Under the pieces are notes generated by a model. It was not told where the DNA came from and searched no databases. It saw only the letters and a list, made by a program, of their open reading frames with translations. The position numbers were made by a program, and so were the translations under genes. From ZC4RG30 sp040508085 (GTDB taxonomy: Bacteria; Pseudomonadota; Gammaproteobacteria; Steroidobacterales; Steroidobacteraceae): a stretch of DNA of 64,000 bases. Where the stretch lies: positions 1 through 64,000 of the forward strand of contig JBEVNO010000064.1 of the NCBI GenBank assembly GCA_040508085.1. Direction: 5' to 3'. Of this stretch, positions 43,174 to 51,819 are shown one piece after another. Position 1 is the stretch's first letter; every line of letters begins with the position of its first letter.

Positions 43174-43503
43174 GTGGCTAGAGATCACGAACCAGTAAAG
43201 GGCCAGTGGTACGAGAACGCTGAGGAGGAGGAAACCTTCCGCGTTCTGTCCGTGGACGAAGACGGCGAACTGGTAGAAATCGAGTACCTCGACGGCGACA
43301 TCGAGGAGCTGGACCTGGACACCTGGCATGAGCTGGACCTCGAGCGGATCGAGGAGCCGGAAGGCTGGGCGGCGAGCGAAGGCGCCGAAGAAGAGGAAGA
43401 GGACGAAGACGAGGACGACGAGGACGAGGACGACGACTGGGACGATGACGAGGACGACGAGGACTGGGACGAGGACGAGGAAAAGGACAGCAGCCAGTAC
43501 TGA
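43174..43503 (+). CDS. Acidic small protein (DUF6763-like)
   Basis: A 109-residue protein. The N-terminal part (residues 1-65) is a small conserved-looking domain, with GQWYENAEEEETFRVLSVDEDG and IEYLDGDIEELDLDTW. Residues 68-106 are almost purely Glu/Asp, one of the most acidic tails possible. The GTG start is supported by AGGAG five bases upstream; an out-of-frame ATG two bases earlier encodes only eight residues. It resembles DUF6763 proteins of gammaproteobacteria, of unknown function. It lies upstream of htpX; the two may share a transcript. Confidence 0.8.
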   Translation: MARDHEPVKGQWYENAEEEETFRVLSVDEDGELVEIEYLDGDIEELDLDTWHELDLERIEEPEGWAASEGAEEEEEDEDEDDEDEDDDWDDDEDDEDWDEDEEKDSSQY

Positions 43504-43519
43504 GCTGGTTGAACTTGCG

Positions 43520-43549
43520 CCTTCCGCCCCCATCCAACGGGGGTGAAGG
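43520..43549 (+). terminator. Hairpin between the acidic protein gene and htpX
   Basis: CCTTC-cg-CCCCC-N7-GGGGG-t-GAAGG, a stable interrupted stem. No T-run follows, so it could be a partial terminator, an mRNA-processing signal or an htpX 5' UTR element. Confidence 0.35.
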
Positions 43550-43577
43550 TCTATTCCTGGATGGAGTCAATCCGACG

Positions 43578-44450
43578 ATGAAACGCATTTTCCTGCTGGT
43601 AGCCACCAACATTGCCGTGATGCTGGTGCTGTCCGTGGTGGTCAGCCTGCTGGGCCTCGACCGCTACCTGGCCGCCCGCGGGCAGGATTGGGGTGGCCTG
43701 CTGATGGTCGCTGCGGTGTTCGGTTTCGGCGGCGCATTCATCTCGCTGGCCATCTCCAAATGGATGGCCAAGCGCTCGATGGGCGTGCGGGTCATCACCC
43801 AGCCGGCCAATGCCACCGAGCAGTGGCTGGTCAACACCGTGCGCGCCCAGGCGCAGCAGGTGGGCATCGGCATGCCGGAAGTCGGCATCTTCGATTCGCC
43901 ACAGCCCAACGCCTTCGCAACCGGAGCGCGGCGCGACGCGGCGCTGGTGGCGGTTTCCACTGGGCTGCTCAACAACATGAAGCAGAACGAGGTCGAGGCT
44001 GTGCTCGGCCACGAGATGGCGCATGTGGCCAATGGCGACATGGTCACCCTCACGCTGATCCAGGGCGTGGTGAACACCTTCGTGTTCTTCCTGGCCCGAG
44101 TGATCGGCAGTCTGGTCGATGGCCGCGGCGGCAACCAGAGCCGCGGTGGCATGGGCTACTTCCTCACCGTGATGGTGGCGCAGGTGGTGCTCGGCATTCT
44201 CGCCAACATGATCGTGATGTGGTTTTCGCGGCATCGCGAATTCCGCGCTGACCAGGGCGGCGCGCGCGTCGCCGGCACCAGCAACATGGTCGCGGCCCTG
44301 CAGCGCCTGAAAGGCGCTTCCAACGAACCTTTGCCGACGCAGCTGGCGGCGTTCGGCATCCAGGGCGGCGCGGGCATGGGCTTCAAGCGGCTGTTCCTCA
44401 GCCACCCGCCGCTGGAAGAACGGATCGCCGCGCTGGAAAAGCAGCGCTAA
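43578..44450 (+). CDS. htpX: Membrane protease HtpX
   Basis: A 290-residue M48 zinc protease of the inner membrane that degrades damaged membrane proteins under stress. Two N-terminal helices (about 4-24 and 40-60) precede the zinc motif HEMAH at 145-149; a second helical pair and the third-ligand region RHREFRADQGGA follow. The start at 43578 (MKRIFLL) fits homologues. It follows the acidic protein gene by 74 bases, with a hairpin between. Confidence 0.96.
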   Translation: MKRIFLLVATNIAVMLVLSVVVSLLGLDRYLAARGQDWGGLLMVAAVFGFGGAFISLAISKWMAKRSMGVRVITQPANATEQWLVNTVRAQAQQVGIGMPEVGIFDSPQPNAFATGARRDAALVAVSTGLLNNMKQNEVEAVLGHEMAHVANGDMVTLTLIQGVVNTFVFFLARVIGSLVDGRGGNQSRGGMGYFLTVMVAQVVLGILANMIVMWFSRHREFRADQGGARVAGTSNMVAALQRLKGASNEPLPTQLAAFGIQGGAGMGFKRLFLSHPPLEERIAALEKQR

Positions 44451-44465
44451 CGCGATTCCCTTCCA

Positions 44466-45881
44466 ATGAGCACGCGCGCGCAGGATGTCCCCGGCCGCCT
44501 GCGCGAGCTCATCGGTGAGCAGGCCGTCCTCACCGTGCCTGCGGACCTGGCTCCCTACCTCACTGACTACCGGCGCCTTTATCGAGGCGCCGCGTGCGCC
44601 GTGGTGCTGCCGCACAGCACCGAGCAGGTGTCGCGGCTCCTAAGCTGGTGCAATGGCGAACGCATCAGCGTGGTGCCGCAGGGTGGCAATACCGGCTATT
44701 GCGGTGGCGCTACCCCGGATGCTTCAGGCAATTCCATCGTGCTGGCGCTGGGCCGCATGAACCGCATCCGCGCCGTGGAAGCCGGCAATTTCGCGCTGGT
44801 GGCCGAGGCGGGTTGCACGCTCGCGGCGGTGCAAGCCGCGGCCACGGATGCCGACCGCCTGTTTCCTCTGACGCTGGGCTCGCAGGGCAGCTGCCAGATC
44901 GGCGGCAATCTCGCCACCAATGCCGGCGGCACCGCCGTGCTGCGCTACGGCATGATGCGCGAGCTCACGCTGGGCATCGAAGCGGTTCTGGCCGATGGCA
45001 GCGTCGTTTCGCAGCTGTCGCCGCTGCGCAAGGACAACACTGGCTACAACCTCAGCCAGTTGCTCATCGGCAGCGAAGGCACCCTCGGCGTCATCACGGC
45101 TGCCTGCCTGAAACTGTTTCCGCGCCCGCGCGCCATCGCCACCGCCTGGTTGGGCATTGCTTCGCCGGCTGCAGCGCTCGCGCTGCTGGCGCGCCTGCGC
45201 GATGCCAGCGGCGACCGGCTGTGCACGCTCGAACTGGTCCCCGATGTCGCGCTGGCGCTGGTGCTGCGGCATGTCGACTCCACGCGCGACCCGGGGCTCA
45301 TCGCCTGTCCCTGGTACCTGCTGGTCGAACTGGCGAGCGGTGACAGCGACGATCTGGATGGCCTGCTGGAGCGAACGCTGGCGGCCGCCGCCGCGGATGG
45401 CGAGGTCATCGATGCCGCGCTTGCTGCCAGCGCGGCGCAACGCGCCAGTTTCTGGCTGCTGCGTGAGTCGGTTCCCGTAGCGCAGACCCGGGCTGGCGGC
45501 AGCCTGAAGCACGACATCAGTGTGCCGGTGGCCAGCCTGCCGCGATTCATCACAGAGGGCGAGCAGCTGGTGGCGCGGCTGGCGCCTGAGGGTTATCTGG
45601 TCGCCTACGGCCATGCGGGTGACGGCAACCTGCATTTCAACGTGAACCAGCGGGTGGGTGCCGAAATTGGCGCGCTGGCGGCGCGCGAGGCTTCATTGAA
45701 GCGTGCCGTGCACGACCTGGTCGCGCAGTTCGACGGCAGCTTCAGCGCCGAACACGGCATTGGCCGCCTGAAGGTCGATGAGCTGCGCCGTTATGCACCA
45801 CCGGCCAGGCTTGCCGCCATGCACCGGATCAAGCAGGCGCTGGACCCGCACGGCATCCTGAACCCGGGCAAGGTGCTGTAA
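44466..45881 (+). CDS. FAD-binding 2-hydroxyacid dehydrogenase (D-2-HG dehydrogenase/GlcD type)
   Basis: A 471-residue flavoprotein of the VAO-type FAD family. The FAD-binding part has VVPQGGNTGYCGGA and GSQGSCQIGGNLATNAGG; the C-terminal FAD-oxidase domain has GHAGDGNLHFNV and AEHGIGRLK. Such enzymes oxidise D-2-hydroxyglutarate, D-lactate or glycolate. No glcE/glcF partners are near, so a single-subunit D-2-hydroxyacid dehydrogenase is likely. It is 15 bases after htpX. Confidence 0.92.
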   Translation: MSTRAQDVPGRLRELIGEQAVLTVPADLAPYLTDYRRLYRGAACAVVLPHSTEQVSRLLSWCNGERISVVPQGGNTGYCGGATPDASGNSIVLALGRMNRIRAVEAGNFALVAEAGCTLAAVQAAATDADRLFPLTLGSQGSCQIGGNLATNAGGTAVLRYGMMRELTLGIEAVLADGSVVSQLSPLRKDNTGYNLSQLLIGSEGTLGVITAACLKLFPRPRAIATAWLGIASPAAALALLARLRDASGDRLCTLELVPDVALALVLRHVDSTRDPGLIACPWYLLVELASGDSDDLDGLLERTLAAAAADGEVIDAALAASAAQRASFWLLRESVPVAQTRAGGSLKHDISVPVASLPRFITEGEQLVARLAPEGYLVAYGHAGDGNLHFNVNQRVGAEIGALAAREASLKRAVHDLVAQFDGSFSAEHGIGRLKVDELRRYAPPARLAAMHRIKQALDPHGILNPGKVL

Positions 45882-45898
45882 CAGGGTAGCGCGCGCGT

Positions 45899-46765
45899 TC
45901 AGCGCGGCGCGGTGACGCGGATCAGACCTTCCTGGGCGGTGCTGGCCACCAGCGCGCCGGATTGCGTGAAGATGTCGGCGCGCGCGAAGCCCCGCGCACC
46001 CGCAGCCGCCGGGCTCACGATCGAATACAGCAGCCACTGGTCCACCCGCAGCGGGCGGTGGAACCACATGGCATGGTCGATGCTTGCCACCACGATGCCC
46101 GGGCTGCCCAGCCAGTAGCCATGCGGGTGCATGGCGGTCGCAATGAGGTGGTAGTCCGACACATAGGCCAGCAGCGCCGCATGGCGACGCGGGTCCTCGC
46201 CCACCGCGTCCACGGCGCGGAACCAGATATCCAGCCGCGGTTCGCCGTTGTTGGCTGCAGGATCCGCCAGGGGCTGCACACTGCGGAACTCGAAGGGCGA
46301 ATTGCGGCCGGCGAAGCGCCGCACCGCATCCGGCAGTGGCTGTACATGCGCTTCCAGCACTTCGCGCAGGTCGGGAAGGGCTTCCGGTCCCGGTACATCC
46401 GGCATCGGCAGCTGATGCTCCAGACCCTCCTCCGGCTGATGGAAGGACGCCGCCATGTTGAAGATCTGCTGGCCATGCTGGATGGCCACCACGCGGCGGC
46501 TGGAGAAGCTGCCGCCATCGCGACTGCGATCCACCTGGTACACGATGGGAGCGCGGAAATCGCCGCGGCGCAGGAAATAGGCGTGCAGCGAATTCACCTG
46601 CCGGCCACCGTCGACAGTTGCATAGGCTGCCTGCAGGGCTTGCCCCAGCACCTGCCCGCCGTAAACCTGCGGGCTGCCGATGTCGCGGCTCGCGCCGCGG
46701 AACAGGTCGACCTCCAGCGGTTCCAGCTCCAGCAGCTGCAGCAGTTCCGCCAGCGGATCCGGCAT
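45899..46765 (-). CDS. tesB: Acyl-CoA thioesterase II
   Basis: A 288-residue double hot-dog thioesterase that hydrolyses acyl-CoAs of broad chain length. Family marks are VYGGQVLGQALQAA (N-terminal half), SLHAYFLRRGD, FSSRRVVAIQHGQQIFNMAASF and SIDHAMWFHRPLR. Catalytic residues (Asp in the second half, Gln, Thr/Ser) fit by position. It is last in a unit with the ferredoxin-NADP reductase. Confidence 0.95.
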   Translation of the reverse strand: MPDPLAELLQLLELEPLEVDLFRGASRDIGSPQVYGGQVLGQALQAAYATVDGGRQVNSLHAYFLRRGDFRAPIVYQVDRSRDGGSFSSRRVVAIQHGQQIFNMAASFHQPEEGLEHQLPMPDVPGPEALPDLREVLEAHVQPLPDAVRRFAGRNSPFEFRSVQPLADPAANNGEPRLDIWFRAVDAVGEDPRRHAALLAYVSDYHLIATAMHPHGYWLGSPGIVVASIDHAMWFHRPLRVDQWLLYSIVSPAAAGARGFARADIFTQSGALVASTAQEGLIRVTAPR

Positions 46766-46773
46766 GTGAGGTC

Positions 46774-47811
46774 CTATTCGGTTGGCGTATCGGCCACGCC
46801 CAGACGCTGGTGCATCACCGGGCTTGTGGTCGTGTACTGCAGGAACTGGCGCTTGCCCGGAAACAGGTGCGCCTGGATGGCGAACGCCGCCAGCGCCGCC
46901 TCGTGGAACCCGGACAGGATCAGCTTCTTCTTGCCGGGATAGGTGTTGATGTCACCCACGGCGAAGATGCCAGGCACGCTGGTCTGGAACTTCTCGGTGT
47001 CCACCTTCAGCGCCTTCTTCTCCATGTCCAGCCCCCATTCTGCTATCGGGCCGAGCTTGGGCGACAGGCCGAAGAAGGCCAGCAGGCGATCCGCCGGCAG
47101 CTGCTGCACATTGCCGCTGCTGTCCTTCACCTGCACGCCGGCCAGCGTATCGCCATCGACCAGCAGCGACTGCGCGGTGCCCTCGATGAAACGCATCCTG
47201 CCGGCTGACACCAGCTCCTGCATCTTGGCCACCGATGCCGGTGCGGCGCGGAAATCCGCGCGCCGGTGAACCAGAGTCAGTGAGGTAGCCTTCTCCGCCA
47301 GCGCCAGCGTCCAGTCCAGTGCCGAATCGCCGCCGCCGAAGATCACCACACGCTGGCCCTGGAATTCCGCCGCGTACTGCACGCGATAGAAGATCTGGCT
47401 GCCTTCGAAAACTTCCTGGCTTTCCACGCCCAGGCGCCGCGGCTGGAAGGAGCCGACGCCGCCAGCGATCACGATGGCGCCGGCATCGAAGCGCATTCCG
47501 CCCGCAGTCTCCACATCGAAGCGCCCGTCCTCGCGCTTGCGCACCACGGTCACTTCCTGGCCGAAGTGCATCTGGGCGCCGAAGGGCTTGATCTGCTCCA
47601 GCAGACGGTCGACCAGTTCCTGCGCGCCCACCGAGGGCAGCGCCGGAATGTCATAGATGGGCTTCTCCGGATACAGCTCGGCGCACTGCCCGCCGGGCTT
47701 GGCCAGCGAGTCCAGCAGATGGGCCTTGATGCCCAGCAGCCCCAGTTCAAAAACCTGAAACAGCCCGCAGGGGCCGGCGCCAATGATGACGACTTCCGTG
47801 TGGATGCTCAT
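46774..47811 (-). CDS. TrxR-like ferredoxin-NADP+ reductase
   Basis: A 345-residue FAD enzyme of the type-2 ferredoxin-NADP reductase group. FAD loop GAGPCGLF at 11-18, signature PGGQCAELYPEKPIYDIP, NADP-binding GGGDSALDWTLAL, and the C-terminal AVGDINTYPGKKKLILSGFHEAALAA. The catalytic CxxC of thioredoxin reductase is absent, as expected for this class. It may reduce ferredoxins such as that at 27.3 kb. Eight bases separate it from tesB. Confidence 0.93.
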   Translation of the reverse strand: MSIHTEVVIIGAGPCGLFQVFELGLLGIKAHLLDSLAKPGGQCAELYPEKPIYDIPALPSVGAQELVDRLLEQIKPFGAQMHFGQEVTVVRKREDGRFDVETAGGMRFDAGAIVIAGGVGSFQPRRLGVESQEVFEGSQIFYRVQYAAEFQGQRVVIFGGGDSALDWTLALAEKATSLTLVHRRADFRAAPASVAKMQELVSAGRMRFIEGTAQSLLVDGDTLAGVQVKDSSGNVQQLPADRLLAFFGLSPKLGPIAEWGLDMEKKALKVDTEKFQTSVPGIFAVGDINTYPGKKKLILSGFHEAALAAFAIQAHLFPGKRQFLQYTTTSPVMHQRLGVADTPTE

Positions 47812-47829
47812 TCGGGGGACCGCCGGCGA

Positions 47830-48129
47830 TCAGGCGCGGCCGGCGTTGGAATCAGTGGGGGTGTGGAAATATTCGCTGTCCGCGGCGAGTTCGCGCACCA
47901 GGCGCTTGAGCTCCTCTACGCGGGCCTCCGCCGTGCTGATCGGCAGGCAATCCTGGCAACGGGGATCACCGCAGGGCTGTCGGGAGTAGAGCCAGTACTG
48001 GACGGCCCCGGCCAGCAGGCCGTCGGCGATGTCCCAGAGGTCGGCGTCCTTGTCCTTGTCCGCCAGCTTGTTTCCCAGGTCCACAGCCTTGGCGAAGGCG
48101 GATTCAAAGCTCTCGGGGGTAACACTCAT
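47830..48129 (-). CDS. Small Cys-cluster protein, hypothetical
   Basis: A 99-residue acidic helical protein with an unusual CGDPRCQDC segment near 52-60 (three cysteines), which could bind a metal or carry a redox function. No domain is recognised. It heads the unit with the ferredoxin-NADP reductase and tesB, and is divergent from the marR gene across a 71-base region containing a perfect TATAAT -10 box (minus strand, 48140-48145). A redox job is a guess based on its neighbour. Confidence 0.65.
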   Translation of the reverse strand: MSVTPESFESAFAKAVDLGNKLADKDKDADLWDIADGLLAGAVQYWLYSRQPCGDPRCQDCLPISTAEARVEELKRLVRELAADSEYFHTPTDSNAGRA

Positions 48130-48148
48130 ATGGAGCCAAATTATACGC

Positions 48149-48166
48149 AATCCCCATGGGGGGATT
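48149..48166. promoter_or_regulatory. Palindromic operator candidate
   Basis: AATCCCC-ATGG-GGGGATT, a perfect 7-bp inverted repeat in the divergent region. It lies between the -10 and -35 of the minus-strand promoter and touches the -35 of the marR promoter, as a MarR autorepressor site would. Confidence 0.5.
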
Positions 48167-48193
48167 GACGGTAATTGCCTGTGCAAATACTGT
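48165..48193 (+). promoter_or_regulatory. Candidate marR promoter
   Basis: TTGACG (48165-48170), 17-base spacer, TACTGT (48188-48193). A transcript would start near 48200, next to the ATG at 48201, where no Shine-Dalgarno sequence is seen, so the mRNA may be leaderless. Confidence 0.42.
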
Positions 48194-48200
48194 AGCGCGT

Positions 48201-48677
48201 ATGAACCCCGAGAAACTGCCCATCCAAGATTTCTACCGTGGCGACAACTGGTCGGCGGAAGAGTCCATTGGTTACTTGTTGCGCACCACGGTTTCGACCC
48301 TGATGCGCGCCGCCGAGACCGCCATGCGGCCACATGGTCTCACCTCGGTGCAATGGGCGCCGCTGATGATCATCTCGCGTGGCGGGAATCCCACGGCGGC
48401 GAGCCTGGCTCGCGATCTGAATACGGATACCGGTGCGATGACCCGCATGCTCGACCGCCTCGAGGCCAAAGGCCTGCTGATGCGCACGCGCAGCGCCACC
48501 GACCGCCGTGTCGTGGAACTCACGCTCACCGAACAGGGCCGTGAGCTGACCACGCTGATCCCGCACCACCTCGCGAGCGTCTACAACAATCACCTGGCGG
48601 GCTTCACCCAGGAAGAATTCACCGAACTGAAGTCGATGCTGCGGCGGATCATGGCCAACCGCGACGTCACCGGCTAG
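48201..48677 (+). CDS. MarR-family transcriptional regulator
   Basis: A 158-residue winged-helix regulator. The DNA-binding helix part is PTAASLARDLNTDTGAMTRMLDRLEAKGLL, and the wing is RSATDRRVVELTLTEQG. MarR dimers usually repress their own and neighbouring promoters until a phenolic or oxidant ligand binds. The palindrome in front of the gene is a good candidate site, which would also control the divergent Cys protein, ferredoxin reductase and tesB genes. Ligand unknown. Confidence 0.93.
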   Translation: MNPEKLPIQDFYRGDNWSAEESIGYLLRTTVSTLMRAAETAMRPHGLTSVQWAPLMIISRGGNPTAASLARDLNTDTGAMTRMLDRLEAKGLLMRTRSATDRRVVELTLTEQGRELTTLIPHHLASVYNNHLAGFTQEEFTELKSMLRRIMANRDVTG

Positions 48678-48679
48678 AA

Positions 48680-48731
48680 AAATGGGGTCAGATCTGTTTT
48701 CCCCGCGGGGAAAATAGAGCTGACCCCATTT
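48680..48731. repeat. REP-like 52-base imperfect palindrome, possible bidirectional terminator
   Basis: The 12-base arms AAATGGGGTCAG and CTGACCCCATTT are perfect complements, and pairing continues almost to a CCCCGCGGGG centre. It fills the space between the convergent marR and ABC genes. GGGGTCAG-type palindromes are known as dispersed REP elements moved by Y1 (RAYT) transposases. No such transposase is in the window, and no second copy was found here. Confidence 0.6.
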
Positions 48732-48733
48732 CT

Positions 48734-50575
48734 TCAGCGGTAGCCGCGGGCCTGCAGTTCGAACAGGCGCGCGTAGACGCCGCCCTGCTGCATGAGGCCC
48801 GCATGATCGCCGCGCTCGGCCACGCGGCCCCCGTCCAGCACCACGATCTCGTCGGCCATCCGCACCGTCGAGAAGCGATGCGAGATCAGGATGGTCATGC
48901 GCCCCTCGGCCAGGTCGCGCACATGGCCGAACACCTCAGCCTCCGCCTCAGCATCCATGGCCGCAGTGGGTTCATCCAGCACACGGATATCGGCGTCGCG
49001 GCGCATGAATGAGCGTGATACCGCCACCTTCTGCCACTGCCCGCCCGACAGCTCCCTGCCACCCTGGAACCACTTGCCCAGCTGCGTGGCGTATTTTTCC
49101 GGCAGCGCCTCGATCATCTCGGCGGCCTGCCCTAATTCCGCCGCCGCGCGCCAGCGCGATTCATTCTCGAAGTCGCGCTCGTCTCCGGCACCCACGTTCT
49201 CGCCCACCGTCATCTGGTAGCGCACGAAATCCTGGAAGATCACCCCGAAACGGCGACGCAGCGCATCCACATCCCACTCCGCCAGATCCCGCCCGTCCAG
49301 CAGGATGCGTCCCGACGTGGGCACGTACAGCCGCGTGATCAGCTTGATGAGCGTGGTCTTGCCGGAGCCGTTCGAACCCACCAGCGCGAGGCTGCGGCCG
49401 GGACGCAGGTGCAGCGACACATCCGCCAGCGCAGGCTGGCTGGAACCGGGATAGACGAAGGACACATGCTCCAGGCGCAGCCCGTCGGCGACATCGGGAC
49501 CCGCGGTGGCGCTGCCTCCCGGCGGTCGTGCCGGTGTGTCCAGATATTCGTACAGCGTGGACAGGTAGAGATTGTCCTCGTAGAGCCCGCTCACCGCGCC
49601 CAGCGCATTGCTGACGGCGGTCTGCCCCTGGCGGAACAGGAGCAGGTACATGGTCATCTGCCCGATGGTGATGGTGCCGCGAACCGCGCTCACGGCAACC
49701 CAGCAGTAGCCGGCATACAGCGCCGCCGTGGTGATCAATCCCAGCGCGAAACCCCAGCTGTCGCGGCGGATCGCCAGCTGCCGCTCCTGGGCGAACAGGC
49801 GCCGGTGGATGCTGCGGTAACGGTCCAGCAGGCGGGCGCCGAGGTTGTAGAGCTTCACTTCCTTGACGTGGTCTTCGCGCGCGATGACCGTCTCCAGGTA
49901 CGCCTGCTGGCGACGCTCGGTGGAGCGCCAGCGGAACAGCTGGAAGGCCTGGTTCGAGAAACGCGTCTCCGCGATGAACCCGGGCAGGCCCGCCAGGCCC
50001 AGCAGCAGCACGGCCCAGGGCGAGAAATGCAGCAGCAGCACGGCATAGCTGACCAGCGAGACGAGGTTCTGCGCCAGCGAGAAGCTGCGGATGACCAGCG
50101 ACAGGGGCCGCGCCGACGCCTCGCGCCGCGCGCGCGTCATGCGGTCGTAGAACTCCGAATCCTCGAAATGTTCCAGATCAAGCGTGAGCGCCTTCTCCAG
50201 GATCATCGAATTGACGCGGAACCCCAGCTGTTCGCGCAGCAGCGTGGTGTTCAGCGCCAGTGCGCGCTGGCACAGGGACAGCCCGGCCACGGCAATGCCC
50301 TCCAGCGCCACCAGATCGAGCACCGGCCCCAGTGGCCCGCCGTGGCCACTGGCTGCCACCACGGCGTCCACGATGCGCGCACCGAGGTAGGCCACCACCG
50401 CGGGCAAGGCGCCGACCACGAGCGTCAGCGCTGCCAGCCACAGCGTCAGCTTGCGGCTGGTCTGCCACACCAGGTCCAGCGCCTTGCGGCCATAGCCGAA
50501 GGCCTCCAGGAATTCGCGCGGCAGGTCGCGCAGCGCCAGGGCGGGCTGCGGGGTCACGGGCGGCGGGCGGTTCAC
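48734..50575 (-). CDS. ABC exporter (permease-ATPase half transporter)
   Basis: A 613-residue protein: six-helix membrane domain (about 45-330) and C-terminal ATPase. Walker A is GSNGSGKT, signature LSGGQWQK, followed by RVLDEPTAAMDAEAE. It works as a homodimer or with a partner, perhaps exporting a lipid or peptide. Its start overlaps the membrane-bound regulator gene (ATGA), so both are made together. Substrate unknown. Confidence 0.92.
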   Translation of the reverse strand: MNRPPPVTPQPALALRDLPREFLEAFGYGRKALDLVWQTSRKLTLWLAALTLVVGALPAVVAYLGARIVDAVVAASGHGGPLGPVLDLVALEGIAVAGLSLCQRALALNTTLLREQLGFRVNSMILEKALTLDLEHFEDSEFYDRMTRARREASARPLSLVIRSFSLAQNLVSLVSYAVLLLHFSPWAVLLLGLAGLPGFIAETRFSNQAFQLFRWRSTERRQQAYLETVIAREDHVKEVKLYNLGARLLDRYRSIHRRLFAQERQLAIRRDSWGFALGLITTAALYAGYCWVAVSAVRGTITIGQMTMYLLLFRQGQTAVSNALGAVSGLYEDNLYLSTLYEYLDTPARPPGGSATAGPDVADGLRLEHVSFVYPGSSQPALADVSLHLRPGRSLALVGSNGSGKTTLIKLITRLYVPTSGRILLDGRDLAEWDVDALRRRFGVIFQDFVRYQMTVGENVGAGDERDFENESRWRAAAELGQAAEMIEALPEKYATQLGKWFQGGRELSGGQWQKVAVSRSFMRRDADIRVLDEPTAAMDAEAEAEVFGHVRDLAEGRMTILISHRFSTVRMADEIVVLDGGRVAERGDHAGLMQQGGVYARLFELQARGYR

Positions 50576-51807
50576 GGCTCGATCCGGTTGGCGCCGACCA
50601 GTCGCGACTCCACGTTCACGCCATTCACGCTCTGCACTTCATACAGCGCCTCGAAGGGCGCGTCGGCCGGCACCCGGCCGGTGAGCTCGCGCACCCGTGC
50701 CGGATCCGCCACGGCTTCGGCCGCCTGCATCAGCCCGGTATCGCGCGTGCCAGCCACAATGAGGTGAGCCTGCCCGCCGGGGCCGGCGATCCGGGCGAGA
50801 TAGGCATAGTCGCGATAGCGCTCGGTGGCAGCGTGCGCCTCACCGGCCTCGCTGACCCAGGCCTCGCCGCTCACCGAATCGATCAGCTCGTCGTAGGAGC
50901 CGCCGATCGAATAGCGCGATGTGCCCAGCACCATGTCCTGCAGCATGCCGAGCGCGGACAGGTAGCCCACATAGACGATATGCGTGGTCTTGATGGTGGC
51001 CGGGTCCAGCTCCGAGGCCAGCGTCAGCGTCACCTGCTTGCCCGAGGACATGAGCACCGGCAGCAGCTCGCGCAGCGCCTGCGCACTGGAGGTGGGCAGG
51101 TAGCCCAGGTTCAGGTCGGCAAAGCGCGCCACGCGCTGCGGATCGCCAATGAAGCCACGCTCCAGATCCTCGCGCGAGTTGATGCTGAAGTCGCGCACCA
51201 GGCGCTGGATGTCGCCATGTGCATCGCGCTCGCCGAATATGTAGTAATCCCCCAGCACCAGCTGCACCGGCAGCACGTCGGCGAACAGCGGCGCCCACAA
51301 GGGCGACGCGCGCAGCCGTGCCACCTCTGCCGGTGGGCTCGGCATGCGCAAGGCCCAGCTGCCGGCCGCTGCGGCTGCGGCCAGCGCCACCACCGCCACC
51401 AGGGCCGCGATGCGTTCGCGGGGTGTGGCCGGGAGCAGCCGGCGCCAGCTGCCGGGCCGCGCTGGCGTGACGGCCGGGCTCTCCAGGGCCAGCCGGTATT
51501 CGCCGCGGGGGATGGTCAGGCGCGTGCCGCCTTCCGCATCGCGGTAGAACTCCTCCAGGCGCTTGCGCAGCTTGTGGGCCGTCACCCGCACGGTGGCGTC
51601 CTGGGCCACATCCACGCCGGCGCCGCGCTCGAAGCAATCCATGGCCACCTCCAGCTCCTTGGGCACGCGCCCGCTGGCCTGGCAGCCCACCAGGAACTCG
51701 AACAGCCGCGACAGCTGCGTGCCCCGCCCCAGGGCGGCACCGGCGCGCACGCGCTCCACCTCGGCAATGAAGGCGGCGGACAGGGTGGTTTCGGCAGAAT
51801 GGTTCAC
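50572..51807 (-). CDS. Membrane-anchored winged-helix regulator with extracytoplasmic domain
   Basis: A 411-residue protein in three parts. Residues 25-110 look like the N-terminal DNA-binding wing-helix region seen in many Steroidobacter/acidobacterial proteins: LFEFLVG, KELEVAMDCFERG, VRVTAHKLRKRLEEFY, IPRGEYRL. Residues 132-152 are one helix. Residues 155-411 form an exported domain of unknown family, with GDYYIFG and GTSRYSIGGSYDELID segments. The plan is like that of CadC/ToxR-type one-component sensors. It is coupled to the ABC exporter gene by a 4-base overlap and probably controls it or another target. Confidence 0.72.
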   Translation of the reverse strand: MNHSAETTLSAAFIAEVERVRAGAALGRGTQLSRLFEFLVGCQASGRVPKELEVAMDCFERGAGVDVAQDATVRVTAHKLRKRLEEFYRDAEGGTRLTIPRGEYRLALESPAVTPARPGSWRRLLPATPRERIAALVAVVALAAAAAAGSWALRMPSPPAEVARLRASPLWAPLFADVLPVQLVLGDYYIFGERDAHGDIQRLVRDFSINSREDLERGFIGDPQRVARFADLNLGYLPTSSAQALRELLPVLMSSGKQVTLTLASELDPATIKTTHIVYVGYLSALGMLQDMVLGTSRYSIGGSYDELIDSVSGEAWVSEAGEAHAATERYRDYAYLARIAGPGGQAHLIVAGTRDTGLMQAAEAVADPARVRELTGRVPADAPFEALYEVQSVNGVNVESRLVGANRIEP

Positions 51808-51819
51808 GGGGCCAAGTTT

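Noticed and set aside
43380..43500. GAC/GAG-rich run as a possible microsatellite repeat
   Set aside because: It is the coding sequence of the acidic tail; the codons are mixed and not a regular repeat unit.
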